Origin: Thiolinea disciformis DSM 14473
GTDB lineage: Bacteria; Pseudomonadota; Gammaproteobacteria; Thiotrichales; Thiotrichaceae
Assembly (NCBI RefSeq): GCF_000371925.1
Contig: NZ_AQVE01000015.1
Location: forward strand, 30,386 to 94,385
Direction of reading: 5' to 3'
DNA length: 64,000 nt
Part shown: one piece after another, positions 25,356 through 34,513 of the stretch
Layout of the letters: every line of letters starts with the position of its first letter
Position numbering within the stretch: the first letter of the stretch is position 1
Program-made: the position numbers and the translations under genes
Notes under the pieces: generated by a model
What the model was told of the DNA's origin: nothing
The model's input: only the letters and a program-made list of their open reading frames with translations
Database searches by the model: none

Positions 25356-26306
25356 ATGAACCATCTGGAACTAGCCAAGTTAGGTAAAAACGATTGGTGG
25401 CGCTATGTATTAGGGATTTTGATTATTGGAGTGATGTGGCAGGTAGTCGGTGGGATTCCCGTCATTGCCTTAGCTATACATTTAATGGCAGATAATGATC
25501 CCAATACTAACTTTATTGAAGCAACAGCGCGTTTCGAAGGTATCAGCCCCTTAGTGAGCTATATTGCGATTAGTTGTATGTTCATAGGCATGTTAGGTGG
25601 AATTTATTTAGTAGTTAAGTTTCTCCATTGTAGGCAATTCGTTACTCTCATCACCGCTAGTAAGAGGATTAATTGGAGGCGTTATTTTCAGGGTTTAGGG
25701 GTTTATTTTGCATTAATGCTTATTATGAGTATTGGGAGTTATTTATTTAATCCTACTGATTTTAAGTTCAATTTAAATCTATCAGCATTTCTAATGTTCT
25801 TGCCTTTTGTTCTAGTATTGACACCCTTGCAAGCCTCTGTTGAGGAGCTGCTTTTTCGAGGCTATCTTTTGCAAGGAGTAGGGGTATTAATCAAAAATAA
25901 ACTGATCGTTGCAATAGCATCTGGGATACTGTTTATGGCTCTTCATTTAAAAAATCCCGAGGTTAAGATTAATTTTATTCTCATGCCGTTAACTTATTTC
26001 ACTATGGGATTTATTTTTGCTTTAATAACACTAAGAGATAATGGTCTTGAGTTGGCAATGGGTGCACATTCAGCTAATAATCTATTCTTATTTGTTTTTA
26101 TAAACTATGATAAATCAGCGATTGAGTCTCCGTCCATGTTTGTCACTGTGGCACCAGAACCATTAGTAGCATTAGTTGGTTTTATAATTCTGACAGCTAT
26201 ATTTTATGTTGTTGTCTATAAAGTATTCGGTGAGCGCAAAGATGATTCAAAAAATTGGCAGCTAGCACAAGAGGGAAAAGAGCCTCTTGTCACTGTAAAG
26301 GCATGA
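25356..26306 (+). CDS. CPBP family intramembrane metalloprotease-like protein
   Basis: 316 residues from ATG 25356 (MNHLELAKLG, with AGGAAC upstream); the open frame to 25293 is ignored. About seven to eight membrane helices. CPBP motif 1 is clear (EELLFRGYLLQG, about residues 165-176), motif 2 is FMALHL (His about 202), and the later helix carries GAHSANN, the third metal-binding motif. Such proteins (Abi/CAAX type) cleave or bind prenylated or other membrane substrates. It diverges from the macroglobulin gene and ends four bases from the convergent aldolase gene. The role here is unknown. Confidence 0.85.
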   Translation: MNHLELAKLGKNDWWRYVLGILIIGVMWQVVGGIPVIALAIHLMADNDPNTNFIEATARFEGISPLVSYIAISCMFIGMLGGIYLVVKFLHCRQFVTLITASKRINWRRYFQGLGVYFALMLIMSIGSYLFNPTDFKFNLNLSAFLMFLPFVLVLTPLQASVEELLFRGYLLQGVGVLIKNKLIVAIASGILFMALHLKNPEVKINFILMPLTYFTMGFIFALITLRDNGLELAMGAHSANNLFLFVFINYDKSAIESPSMFVTVAPEPLVALVGFIILTAIFYVVVYKVFGERKDDSKNWQLAQEGKEPLVTVKA

Positions 26307-26310
26307 GCTT

Positions 26311-26964
26311 TTACTCTTGCAAGCCATAGCCTGAGAATTGTTGTCGTGCTGCCTCGATTTCGCTATCAGTAAGCAAGATTGGTTCACCAAATTGCAGGGC
26401 ATAGAGATACTGTTTGGCTAAGGTTTCCAATTCCTGAGCCAGCCACATGGCTTTGGGCAAACTTGTGCCTAAAGCAATCATGCCATGATTGGCCAATAAG
26501 CATCCTAAACGATCGTGTAAAGCTTCCAGCGCCAGTTGTGATAATTGCGCTGTGCCAAAAGTCGCATAATCGGCACAGCGAATATCCTTCCCACCGAATA
26601 GAGCAATCATGTAGTGAATCGGGGGAATAGGGCGGCGTGTCATGGATAAAGCAGTCGCAAAACTAGCGTGAGTGTGTACGACGGCATTAATTTCTGGTCG
26701 GCTCTTTAAAATATCCAAGTGAATACGCCATTCGCTCGAAGGCTTAAATGACCCTTGCCATGAGCCATAACCTTGCTGTAAATGGATTTTAGCTAAGTGC
26801 TCAGGTTCTAGGGTTTCATAAGCACGAGCTGATGGAGTAATGATTAGGCTATCATGATAGCGTACCGAAATATTGCCGGAAGTACCTTGATTTAAACCAT
26901 TGGCATTCATCCAGCGTGCTTGTTGGATAAGACCTGTGCGTAATTGATATTCTTCCTGATCCAT
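26311..26964 (-). CDS. class II aldolase (FucA-like)
   Basis: 217 residues of the class II aldolase/adducin family, close to L-fuculose-phosphate aldolase. Family signs: NGLNQGTSGNISVR at about 22-35, PSSEWRIHLDIL with the catalytic Glu, the metal histidines in VVHTHASFAT, and a third His in LLANHGMIALG. Cleaves sugar phosphates to dihydroxyacetone phosphate and lactaldehyde, or performs a related retro-aldol or dehydratase step (MtnB-like); the substrate is not resolvable. No fucose or methionine-salvage genes are adjacent. The ubiC gene lies just upstream on the same strand, five bases away. Confidence 0.85.
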   Translation of the reverse strand: MDQEEYQLRTGLIQQARWMNANGLNQGTSGNISVRYHDSLIITPSARAYETLEPEHLAKIHLQQGYGSWQGSFKPSSEWRIHLDILKSRPEINAVVHTHASFATALSMTRRPIPPIHYMIALFGGKDIRCADYATFGTAQLSQLALEALHDRLGCLLANHGMIALGTSLPKAMWLAQELETLAKQYLYALQFGEPILLTDSEIEAARQQFSGYGLQE

Positions 26965-26969
26965 AACAT

Positions 26970-27515
26970 TTACTCGGTTCTAAATTGCAACGCAGGTAGA
27001 AAAAACTCACTCACCAGTAAGGGTTTAGCTGCGCCACTGAATAAAGCCTTTCTTCCCCATAATAATGTAGGTAGCGTAGTTATTTCTCGCACTTGATCAA
27101 ATAATTTCTCTTGTGTTGCTAAAGCAGCAATTTCTACTGTATGGCGTTTTAAAACCGGTTCAGTGAATAGCCAATGCCCTAAAGGACGGCTCCCTAATTC
27201 GCGTAATTCAGCATAGCGTCCGTGTAGAGCGGCTTCTGGTAATAATGAGTAAGCGAAAATCAAAGGCGTATCACCATCACATAATAGAACTTCACGCTGT
27301 AAAACCAACTCATTTTGCACTAATTGCAATTCAGGTTGGAGTTGTTGATTTTCCACCAATTCATGTCTTAACACCTCCACTCTAAAATCATGAGTACAAA
27401 GGCTTTTTACGCGTTCAGTCATCGAGTTCGGCTCATTAAGCCAAGTGATTAGCCAATTGGGAATGGCTGGGTGTTCTTCGAATGTTTTCCAGTACGCCGA
27501 AAATAATAAATCCAT
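26970..27515 (-). CDS. ubiC: chorismate lyase (chorismate-pyruvate lyase)
   Basis: 181 residues matching UbiC: the N-terminal half carries SMTERVKS and EVLRHELVENQ; later LQREVLLCDGDTPLIFAYSLLP, RPLGHWLF (arginine and glycine-rich substrate loop), LWGRKALFSGAAKPLLVSEFFLP in pieces. It makes 4-hydroxybenzoate and pyruvate from chorismate, the first ubiquinone-specific step, in the cytoplasm. The length is near the family norm. ubiA, the usual partner, is not adjacent; the next gene downstream on the strand is the aldolase. Confidence 0.92.
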   Translation of the reverse strand: MDLLFSAYWKTFEEHPAIPNWLITWLNEPNSMTERVKSLCTHDFRVEVLRHELVENQQLQPELQLVQNELVLQREVLLCDGDTPLIFAYSLLPEAALHGRYAELRELGSRPLGHWLFTEPVLKRHTVEIAALATQEKLFDQVREITTLPTLLWGRKALFSGAAKPLLVSEFFLPALQFRTE

Positions 27516-27681
27516 AAATCTGTGGTCTTAAAAGAAAGTGCGCATATTAACACAAGGGATGCTGGGAAGCGGTGGCTTGGCAATCGACAAAATTTAAGCA
27601 AAGCGCTACTATGTCGCGCCATCTTTTTTGTGAATCTGCGCCCTGTTTTTCATGTATCTAGCCTAAAATCAAGGAGTTTGA

Positions 27682-28413
27682 GTGAGATTACCTCGACCAC
27701 AATGGCGTTGGTTGCATTGGCTATGGCGCATTCCTTTGGCTTTATTATTAATTATTATTCTTTTGTTATTGCTGTGGCGCACTCAACCGCTTCCAACGAC
27801 CGCCTTTATGTTGCAGCAAAGTATTGCTGCACGTTTTGATGATTCGATTCCCACAGTGCGTTATGAGTGGGTAGATCGCTCACAAATGCCCGACCATGTG
27901 AAACTGGCAGTCATAGCGTCAGAAGATCAACGTTTTGCGCTGCACGATGGAATTGACACGCAAGCTACGCAAGACGCTATTGAGGCTGCACTAGCCGGAA
28001 AAAGTAGTGGCGGCGGTAGTACGATTACGCAGCAGGTCGCTAAGAATATCTTTCTGTGGGGCGGACGTAGTTATATTCGTAAAGGGCTAGAATGGGGCTT
28101 AGCACTTTTAATTGACGCTTTATGGAGTAAAGAGCGTATTTTGGAGGTGTATTTGAATATTGCGCAGTTTAGTGCGGCAGATTATGGGGTAGGTGCGGCC
28201 AGCCACGATTTATTTAAAAAACCCTGCAATAAGCTTTCGCCTCGAGAGGCTGCTTTATTGGCAGCGGTTTTACCAGCCCCCACACAATTTAATGCAGCTA
28301 AACCTTCTGCTTATATTCAAAAGCGCCAACGCCAAATTTTGCGCCAAATGCGTTTATTAGGCGGTAGTTCGTACTTCGATCAATTTCCAGAACAGTTTTC
28401 TGAGGAGCAGTAA
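27682..28413 (+). CDS. mtgA: monofunctional peptidoglycan transglycosylase
   Basis: 243 residues, GTG start with AAGGAG upstream. A short cytoplasmic tail and one membrane helix (about 14-34, LWRIPLALLLIIILLLLLW) precede a GT51 domain. Catalytic Glu81 lies in SEDQRFALHDGID; GGSTITQQVAKNIFLW and KERILEVYLNI are the other GT51 motifs. No transpeptidase domain, so it is MtgA. It polymerises lipid II glycan at the periplasmic side of the inner membrane. Divergent from ubiC. Confidence 0.93.
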   Translation: MRLPRPQWRWLHWLWRIPLALLLIIILLLLLWRTQPLPTTAFMLQQSIAARFDDSIPTVRYEWVDRSQMPDHVKLAVIASEDQRFALHDGIDTQATQDAIEAALAGKSSGGGSTITQQVAKNIFLWGGRSYIRKGLEWGLALLIDALWSKERILEVYLNIAQFSAADYGVGAASHDLFKKPCNKLSPREAALLAAVLPAPTQFNAAKPSAYIQKRQRQILRQMRLLGGSSYFDQFPEQFSEEQ

Positions 28414-28575
28414 GTAGTGCGATATCATCTGGTGTGATGTCTAGCGTAAGATGGATGGTAGCTCGCTTCAGTTGAAGACGTAAAAAGTGGTCAAAAAATA
28501 GCTGCTCAGTAGTGATTTAAATTTAACTTGCGAATAAAGTCTGAGCTTTATTGGGGATTATGATAGGCTCATGCC

Positions 28576-29946
28576 ATGGAAAAATTATACTTAAGTGATA
28601 CACGGTTTGATCAGCTTGCTATCGACAAGCGTATTTTGAGCTCTTTGCAGGAAGCTGGTTTTGAGCGTTGCTCTCGCATTCAAGCGGAGACTTTGCCCCT
28701 TGCGTTGCAAGGCAAGGATGTCACTGGGCAGGCACAAACGGGCACTGGAAAAACAGGCGCTTTTTTAGTAGCCGCTTTTCAGCGTTTATTGACAGAGCCT
28801 TTAGAAAATCCTGAGGCTGGCTCAGTACGTTGTCTAATTCTGGCTCCTACTCGTGAATTAGCCATTCAAATTGCCCGTGATACTGAAGCCTTAGGCAAAA
28901 ATACCGGTTTACGCAGTGTGCTAGTGTATGGTGGCGCAGGATATGAGAAACAACGCCGCCAATTTGAAGAAGCTGTCGATATTTTAATTGGCACGCCCGG
29001 TCGAATTATTGATTATTGGAAGCAAGGTGTCTATCACTTTAAACAAACGCAAGTATTGGTGCTAGATGAAGCCGACCGTATGTTCGATATGGGCTTTATT
29101 CAAGATGTGCGCTTTTTGTTGCGCCGTTTGCCAGCACCAGAAAAACGTTTAAGTATGTTATTTTCCGCGACTTTATCGCAGAAAGTTCTAGAACTTGCCT
29201 ATGAACATATGAATGCGCCTAGCTCAGTGCAAGTCGAAACAGAGTCCGTTAGCGCCGATAATATTGCTGAGCATGTTTATTTCCCAGCGAATAATGAAAA
29301 GATTCGTTTGCTAATTGGCTTAATGCGTAAATTACAACCCTATCGTGCGATTATCTTCGTTAATACAAAACATAATGCCGAAAAAATTGATAATTTCTTG
29401 CGTACTAATGCCATTTCGGCTGCGATGATTTCAGGTGATGTGCGTCAAAATAAACGTGAACGTTTATTAAAAGAATTTGGTGATGGGAAATACCAAGCTT
29501 TAATAGCAACCGATGTAGCGGCTCGGGGGTTACATATTCCCGATGTTAGTCATGTCTTTAATTTTGATTTACCCCAATTAGCCGAAGATTATGTGCACCG
29601 TATTGGACGTACTGCTCGTGCGGGAGCTTCGGGGGAGGCGCATAGTTTTGCTTGTGAAGATACAGCGTTCTATTTACCGGATATTGAAGAGTACACTGGT
29701 AAGGCAATTCCTGTTAGATCAATAGACATAGAACTTCTACCGGAATTAAATCGCCCTGACGCATCACAGCGCCATGATCGCCCACCTCATGGGCGCGATA
29801 ACAGGCATCAGGGTTCACGTCAACGCGCGCGAACTGAGGTGCAAGCTAGTCAGCGTAAAGTTCAGGAGTTATTACCTGCTGAGAATGCGACTGTACCTGC
29901 AACAAAAAGACCTAGGCGGAGAAATCGTAAGCCATCACAGCCTTGA
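28576..29946 (+). CDS. DEAD-box RNA helicase (RhlB/RhlE-type)
   Basis: 456 residues with the two RecA-like domains (about 20-230 and 240-380). All helicase motifs are visible: AQTGTGKT, PTRELAIQ, LDEADRMFD, SATLS, ATDVAARGLHI and HRIGRTARAG. The last 60 residues are basic and disordered (RPPHGRDNRHQGSRQRARTE in part), as in RhlB/RhlE proteins binding RNA. It unwinds short RNA duplexes in RNA decay or ribosome assembly. Likely RhlB by its length and tail, but I cannot separate it from RhlE with certainty. Confidence 0.9.
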   Translation: MEKLYLSDTRFDQLAIDKRILSSLQEAGFERCSRIQAETLPLALQGKDVTGQAQTGTGKTGAFLVAAFQRLLTEPLENPEAGSVRCLILAPTRELAIQIARDTEALGKNTGLRSVLVYGGAGYEKQRRQFEEAVDILIGTPGRIIDYWKQGVYHFKQTQVLVLDEADRMFDMGFIQDVRFLLRRLPAPEKRLSMLFSATLSQKVLELAYEHMNAPSSVQVETESVSADNIAEHVYFPANNEKIRLLIGLMRKLQPYRAIIFVNTKHNAEKIDNFLRTNAISAAMISGDVRQNKRERLLKEFGDGKYQALIATDVAARGLHIPDVSHVFNFDLPQLAEDYVHRIGRTARAGASGEAHSFACEDTAFYLPDIEEYTGKAIPVRSIDIELLPELNRPDASQRHDRPPHGRDNRHQGSRQRARTEVQASQRKVQELLPAENATVPATKRPRRRNRKPSQP

Positions 29947-30017
29947 ATACTTGTAAACAGTAAAGACATATTGTTTTTCAAGAACGTATCTTTTTGATGT
30001 AGCTAGGATTAATACAT

Positions 30018-30087
30018 CTCTTGCGAAAGTATATTTATTGATCGATAAATCAATAATTTAGCAAAACAGTCTCGACTTTCGCAAGAG
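30018..30087. repeat. 70 bp MITE-like inverted repeat
   Basis: Outer perfect 13-base inverted repeat CTCTTGCGAAAGT (30018-30030) / ACTTTCGCAAGAG (30075-30087), 44 bases apart. The centre holds a near-palindrome around TTGATCGATAAA. It sits in the 190-base gap between the helicase and glycosyltransferase genes. It is probably a small mobile relic (the end looks like insertion-sequence termini) but may double as a terminator. Confidence 0.5.
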
Positions 30088-30139
30088 GCCTAATTACTGT
30101 GACTTTTGCCCTCGGAGCGTCAACTCTTCTAAATCATGA

Positions 30140-30892
30140 TCATTTTTTTGTTTTTTTAATTAGTTTCTCCATGTTTTCGAGTGTTTCTTGACCCGTGTAT
30201 AGTGTTTTATCCATACTATAAATAGAGAAATTGTCTTGCAGTTTATTATGGTTTAGATCAGTCGATGTGGAAAGCCAAGATTCATAATAGTATCTGGTTT
30301 TAGGGTTTGGGTTAGGGTGTTCTAGGGTTCTAATATAGCTTGATCGAGCCCACCAAAAGTTATACCAAATCCAGCCACCTTTGATAACTTCTCCTTGCTG
30401 ATTCAATTCCCAGCCTGGAAACAGTCCTATTTTATTAATATCTTTATTTTCCTCGAAGATTTTAACAAGCGATTGCCATTTGTTAAAAGTATAATGGGTC
30501 AGCATCTCTTTTTTATTACTTCTTTTATCATTTTCATGACTAATACCCTTGGTATGGAAGTAAATTAAATAATCGTATTTATGCTCTCTAGCAAGATTCC
30601 AGATATAATTTATTCCCCAATATTCAAATTTATTTTCCTCATGAAACTCAATAGTTTTGTATAAATGTTTTCGATTTTTAAAGAAGCCCTCTACTTCAGA
30701 AACTTTGAATGGGTTTGATACTACAATATGAAGGTCAGAGGCTGATAAAATATCAGTTTTTTTTAGATCATTAAGTTGGTTTGCTATAAAGAGCTGCCAA
30801 TCTTTAAGAGGATTTATATAAGCAAAGTATACAATAGCAGTGCTATTGATTTTTTTAGGGTTTAAAAAGTCTTTGATTTTTTTGAAAGGCAT
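30140..30892 (-). CDS. AT-rich glycosyltransferase-like protein
   Basis: 250 residues, basic, clearly richer in A/T (and Lys/Asn/Ile) than its neighbours. No signal peptide or membrane helix. A YLIYFHTKGIS motif, and WGINYIWNLARE upstream, resemble the rhamnan/capsule-type glycosyltransferase family (a C-terminal domain that handles oligosaccharides). Nothing else supports a named substrate. Composition suggests recent arrival. It stands alone between the helicase and aspS, with the aspS terminator upstream of it on the same strand. Confidence 0.6.
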   Translation of the reverse strand: MPFKKIKDFLNPKKINSTAIVYFAYINPLKDWQLFIANQLNDLKKTDILSASDLHIVVSNPFKVSEVEGFFKNRKHLYKTIEFHEENKFEYWGINYIWNLAREHKYDYLIYFHTKGISHENDKRSNKKEMLTHYTFNKWQSLVKIFEENKDINKIGLFPGWELNQQGEVIKGGWIWYNFWWARSSYIRTLEHPNPNPKTRYYYESWLSTSTDLNHNKLQDNFSIYSMDKTLYTGQETLENMEKLIKKTKK

Positions 30893-30970
30893 TTATAAAA
30901 CCTATATCCTTCAAATATTTTGTAGCCTTAGCTAAAATTATAGGTCAATTTTTAAAACTGCTCAGTTATT

Positions 30971-31000
30971 TTTAAAAATAAAGCCATCTTTCTGATGGCC
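30971..31000 (-). terminator. aspS terminator
   Basis: Minus strand: GCCATC-AGAAA-GATGGC followed by TTTATTTTTAAA, 23 bases after the aspS stop. T/A-rich on both sides, so it could be bidirectional. Confidence 0.85.
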
Positions 31001-31022
31001 TTATTTTTTAAACAATCACGGT

Positions 31023-32801
31023 TTATGCGCTATCTTTTTCTGGCAGAGTTACCCGAATATTTAATTCGCGTAGTTGGCGCATACTCACGGGTGCAGGTGC
31101 GTCGGTTAATGGGCAGGCGGCTGTTTGCGTTTTGGGGAAGGCCATGACATCGCGAATTGATTGGCTGCCTGTCATGAGCATAATCAAACGGTCTAAACCG
31201 AAAGCTAGGCCGCCATGTGGAGGGCAACCGTATTTAAGAGCATTGAGTAGGAAGCCAAATTTTTCTTCGGCTTCTTCTTTGCTGATCCCTAGTAAACTGA
31301 AGACTGCGCTTTGCATTTCTGGACGATGAATACGGACTGAGCCACCACCAACTTCGGTGCCATTCAGAACCATATCATAAGCGATAGATAATGCTTTGCC
31401 TGGGTCGGCAGCTAATTCTTCTGGCGTACATTTGGGTGAGGTGAAGGGGTGATGCAAGGCTGCCCAACGTTTTTCTTTGTCGTCGTATTCAAACATGGGG
31501 AAGTCCACTACCCACAACGCAGCCCATTCAGAAGTAAGCAGTTTGCGGTCGTGACCTAACTTAATGCGTAATGCACCAATAGCATCGTTGACGACTTTGG
31601 CCTTATCTGCACCGAAGAAAATTAAATCGCCTGTTTGGGCACCCGTGCGCGCTAAAATGCCTTTTACGACGTCTTCAGGTAAAAATTTCAGAATTGGCGA
31701 CTGTAGGCCCTCTAAGCCTGCTGCAAGATCATTGATTTTGATATAAGCCAAGCCCTTCGCACCATAGCGACCGACGAAGGCAGTGTAGTCGTCGATTTCT
31801 TTACGACTTAAATCGCCACCTTTGGGTAAACGCAAGGCTACTACACGGCTATCAGGATCTTTGGCGGGTGCGGCAAACACTTTGAATTCTACCGCTTGCA
31901 TCAGGTCGCTGACCTCTACGAATTCGAGTGGAATACGCATATCAGGCTTGTCAGAGCCGAAGCGGAACATCGCCTCTTCATATGTCATGTGGGGGAATTG
32001 TGCAGGCAACTCCACATTCAACAAGTTTTTAAACATGCTGCGAATCATTTCTTCCACCATGCCCATAATCTGATCTTGGGTCATGAAGGAGGTTTCAATA
32101 TCGAGCTGGGTAAATTCAGGCTGCCGATCGGCACGCAAATCCTCATCGCGGAAACAACGCGCAAATTGGAAATAACGATCCATGCCGGACATCATTAACA
32201 ATTGTTTAAATAATTGTGGTGATTGCGGTAGGGCAAAAAACGAACCCGGATGCGTACGGCTCGGTACTAAATAATCGCGCGCACCTTCTGGCGTGGCTTT
32301 AGTCAGCATCGGCGTTTCAATATCAAGGAAGCCATTTTCTTCCAGATAACGACGCATAAAGCCAGTCGCTTTCGCACGTAATTGCAAGCGTTGCTGCATT
32401 TCAGGGCGGCGCAAATCAATATAGCGATAGGTTAGGCGCTTTTCTTCGTTTACGCCTACTTCATCTAATTGGAAGGGAGGCGTTTCGGCGGCATTGAGGA
32501 TTTCAAGGTCTAAGCCTAACACTTCTACTTGTCCACTACGCAAATTGTCGTTGGTGGTACCAGCAGGGCGTTTACGGACGCGGCCTTGGATTTTTAGGAC
32601 ATATTCATTACGCACGCGCTCTGCATTGGCAAATACCTCGGCGCGATCAGGATCGAATACTACTTGCACCAAACCTTCACGATCGCGCAAGTCAATGAAA
32701 ATAACGCCCCCATGGTCGCGGCGACGATTGACCCAACCGCACAGAGTGACTTCCTGATCCAGCAGGGACTCGTCTACCTGCCCGCAATAATGACTACGCA
32801 T
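31023..32801 (-). CDS. aspS: aspartyl-tRNA synthetase
   Basis: 592 residues, the bacterial AspRS type. An OB-fold anticodon-binding domain (1-105), a class II catalytic core and the GAD insertion (about 290-410) are all in place. Motif 2 is [20 protein letters not shown] in part, motif 3 is [16 protein letters not shown], near the C-terminus. It charges tRNA-Asp in the cytoplasm. Whether it is discriminating or also charges tRNA-Asn cannot be said from this window. The start ATG 32801 follows a gap to the plus-strand side, with no near operon partner. Confidence 0.97.
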   Translation of the reverse strand: MRSHYCGQVDESLLDQEVTLCGWVNRRRDHGGVIFIDLRDREGLVQVVFDPDRAEVFANAERVRNEYVLKIQGRVRKRPAGTTNDNLRSGQVEVLGLDLEILNAAETPPFQLDEVGVNEEKRLTYRYIDLRRPEMQQRLQLRAKATGFMRRYLEENGFLDIETPMLTKATPEGARDYLVPSRTHPGSFFALPQSPQLFKQLLMMSGMDRYFQFARCFRDEDLRADRQPEFTQLDIETSFMTQDQIMGMVEEMIRSMFKNLLNVELPAQFPHMTYEEAMFRFGSDKPDMRIPLEFVEVSDLMQAVEFKVFAAPAKDPDSRVVALRLPKGGDLSRKEIDDYTAFVGRYGAKGLAYIKINDLAAGLEGLQSPILKFLPEDVVKGILARTGAQTGDLIFFGADKAKVVNDAIGALRIKLGHDRKLLTSEWAALWVVDFPMFEYDDKEKRWAALHHPFTSPKCTPEELAADPGKALSIAYDMVLNGTEVGGGSVRIHRPEMQSAVFSLLGISKEEAEEKFGFLLNALKYGCPPHGGLAFGLDRLIMLMTGSQSIRDVMAFPKTQTAACPLTDAPAPVSMRQLRELNIRVTLPEKDSA

Positions 32802-33025
32802 GTTGTTATTCCTATAAATTCCAGTATGTCGGCGTTAGCACACAAAGGCGGAAATGGTAAGGCTTGTGCCGCTTCTGTGCAAGCTGCAAAGCGCAGGAAG
32901 CCTTGATCTAATCTTGGTAATCCTGCTTTTCCGATGGTGTAGACGATATTGGGTTTAAGCTAGCTTAGAGAAATAAAAAATTTGGGCAGCGGGAGAAGCT
33001 ATTGCAGCAATAGTAGCTGCCTGAC

Positions 33026-33544
33026 TCAAGCAAGAATTTTGTAGTAGTAGTGAGTAGCACCTAAGCTATGATCAGGAAACATCGCATAATCAGGAATCAT
33101 TCCGGCTTTCCGCCATTGTAAACGCTGATACAGACGGCTGGCTTCCTCTCCTGCGGTATCAAGTACCAATAAGGTTTTGCCTGCTTCATAAGCGCCTTGT
33201 TCTGCTGCTTTCATTAAAGCTTGGCCGATGCCTTGTTGGCGAGCACCGCTATGCACTAATAATTTAATCAAATCACCCCGATGCGCCTGATTTTCTGGCA
33301 AATTCACCACGACCGTAACGGTACCAATAATCTTATTTTGCGTATCCACCGCCACCCAAATTAAACGCTCTTGCCTTGCAAAGCTGGCGGCTGCGTGCTG
33401 CCAATACTGCAAGGCTTTTTCCGTTGTCATAGGCTCAATAAACCCAACCGAAGCCCCATGTGTGACTGCATCGATTAAAATAGCACTTAAGGCTTGTACC
33501 GCGCTCTCATCCAAATAACTGAGTGCTTTAATAGTGTAATTCAT
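33026..33544 (-). CDS. GNAT family N-acetyltransferase
   Basis: 172 residues from ATG 33544 (MNYTIKALSYLDE); GAGGAG is four bases upstream of it. Of the overlapping alternatives, ATG 33547 has the site too close. It has the GNAT fold: acetyl-CoA binding loop HSGARQQGIGQALM (Q/RxxGxG/A) at about residues 97-110 and the C-terminal ...ASRLYQRLQWRKAGMIPDYAM. The acceptor is unknown. It overlaps the regulator gene upstream (ATGATGA junction), so regulator and acetyltransferase are translated together. Confidence 0.85.
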   Translation of the reverse strand: MNYTIKALSYLDESAVQALSAILIDAVTHGASVGFIEPMTTEKALQYWQHAAASFARQERLIWVAVDTQNKIIGTVTVVVNLPENQAHRGDLIKLLVHSGARQQGIGQALMKAAEQGAYEAGKTLLVLDTAGEEASRLYQRLQWRKAGMIPDYAMFPDHSLGATHYYYKILA

Positions 33545-34128
33545 CATGCTCCTCGTTTTTGCCAAGTATCAGTAGCAATCACCACTACATACTGCGTGGC
33601 TTGTTGGCTGAGATTTTCATAAGTGATGGGCTGATTTAAGCGCATGGCGAAACAGTCATCAGTTTCTAATAGATAGAATTGTTCGCCTAAACGAATCCGT
33701 AAGCTGCCGTGTTGAACCCAAATTTGTTGGAAGATAGTAGGCTCATGTGCATTTGTGTCGTAACAGACTTTTGCACCTGCAGGCAAAATGACTTTCACCA
33801 GTTTTATAGGCGAGGGGTAATTAGGAGGCGAGACATTCCAGCGTTGATAACCACTGGCTGGATCACGCCAAGCCTCGCGTTCACTAGCCCGTATCAAGGG
33901 ACTTGCAGGTTGAGTGGAGTTTTCAAATAAAGACGCCAAGACAATACCTAAACCTGTTGCGACTTTATCGAGTAGCACTGCTGTGGGATTAGCCTCGCCT
34001 CTTTCAATTAACGACAACATAGCTCGACTAACACCTGAACGCTGAGCCAATTGTTCTAAAGTCATGTCCTTGGCATTACGCAGTTCTTTAATGCGCCGTG
34101 CGATACGCTGATTAATGTCGTCTATCAT
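33544..34128 (-). CDS. XRE-family regulator with C-terminal cupin
   Basis: 194 residues: an XRE helix-turn-helix at about 10-65 (MTLEQLAQRSGVSRAMLSLIE) and a cupin domain (about 100-185: KVILPAGAKVCYD, IFQQIWVQHGSLRIRLG, LLETDDCFAM). Such HTH-cupin proteins sense small molecules bound in the cupin barrel and repress their own operon. The cupin has few histidines, so it is possibly metal-free. The ATG lies seven bases from a TTGGAA-TT-TTCCAA palindrome, its likely operator. It is upstream of, and overlaps, the GNAT gene, which it probably controls. Confidence 0.88.
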   Translation of the reverse strand: MIDDINQRIARRIKELRNAKDMTLEQLAQRSGVSRAMLSLIERGEANPTAVLLDKVATGLGIVLASLFENSTQPASPLIRASEREAWRDPASGYQRWNVSPPNYPSPIKLVKVILPAGAKVCYDTNAHEPTIFQQIWVQHGSLRIRLGEQFYLLETDDCFAMRLNQPITYENLSQQATQYVVVIATDTWQKRGA

Positions 34129-34134
34129 GATGAG

Positions 34135-34180
34135 TTGGAATTTTCCAATTTAATGGATATTAAATCCTTTATATTGGAAA
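34135..34180 (-). promoter_or_regulatory. probable operator of the XRE-cupin/GNAT operon
   Basis: Palindrome TTGGAA-TT-TTCCAA at 34135-34148 and a third half site ATTGGAAA at 34173-34180, directly before the XRE start codon. The arrangement suits binding by the gene's own repressor. Inferred from symmetry and position. Confidence 0.55.
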
Positions 34181-34244
34181 GTAAAGATACTAAAACACAA
34201 CCCAGTTTAAAAAACGAATTAAGAGGCTTTAAATAAAATAGTGG

Positions 34245-34275
34245 TTGACCTGTCTATAACTTCACCCTTTAGTCT
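34245..34275 (+). promoter_or_regulatory. candidate MerR-type promoter with 19-base spacer
   Basis: TTGACC (34245-34250) and TAGTCT (34270-34275) are separated by 19 bases, the over-long spacer typical of promoters that need MerR-family DNA twisting. It precedes the small sensor-like gene and the MerR gene by about 35 bases. Symmetry within the spacer is imperfect, so this is a suggestion. Confidence 0.45.
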
Positions 34276-34307
34276 AGCCAAACTTTTGACATAACTGAGG
34301 TAAAATC

Positions 34308-34499
34308 ATGCAGAACACGACGATGACTAAAGCAGCTTGGGTGGAGATGTTCCGTCAAATTGGTTTAAGTGAAGCGCAAATGCAGCAGTGGCATCAATTA
34401 TTTGAGCAAGGTTATCCTACGCAGCATCAAGCCTTTTTGGAATGGCTACAAATTCCAGCGAGTGAAATTGTGCAGATTCGCGAAGCTTCCAAGGCATAG
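34308..34499 (+). CDS. free-standing homologue of the MerR C-terminal domain
   Basis: 63 residues, and nearly its whole length matches residues about 115-172 of the MerR protein encoded just downstream. Shared pieces are TKAxWVxM, GLxEAxMxxWH, FExxxPxxHQxFLExL and EIxxIR. It has no DNA-binding part. The TGAGGT ribosome-like site is weak but well placed. It may bind the same ligand as the regulator, or form mixed dimers with it. Translated 14 bases before the MerR start, so the two are almost certainly one operon. Function is inferred from homology to the neighbour. Confidence 0.8.
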   Translation: MQNTTMTKAAWVEMFRQIGLSEAQMQQWHQLFEQGYPTQHQAFLEWLQIPASEIVQIREASKA

Positions 34500-34513
34500 T
34501 AAACGAAGTAAGT

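Noticed and set aside
27522..27839. 105-residue open frame overlapping mtgA
   Set aside because: Out of frame with mtgA, starts in the promoter region and has no family features.
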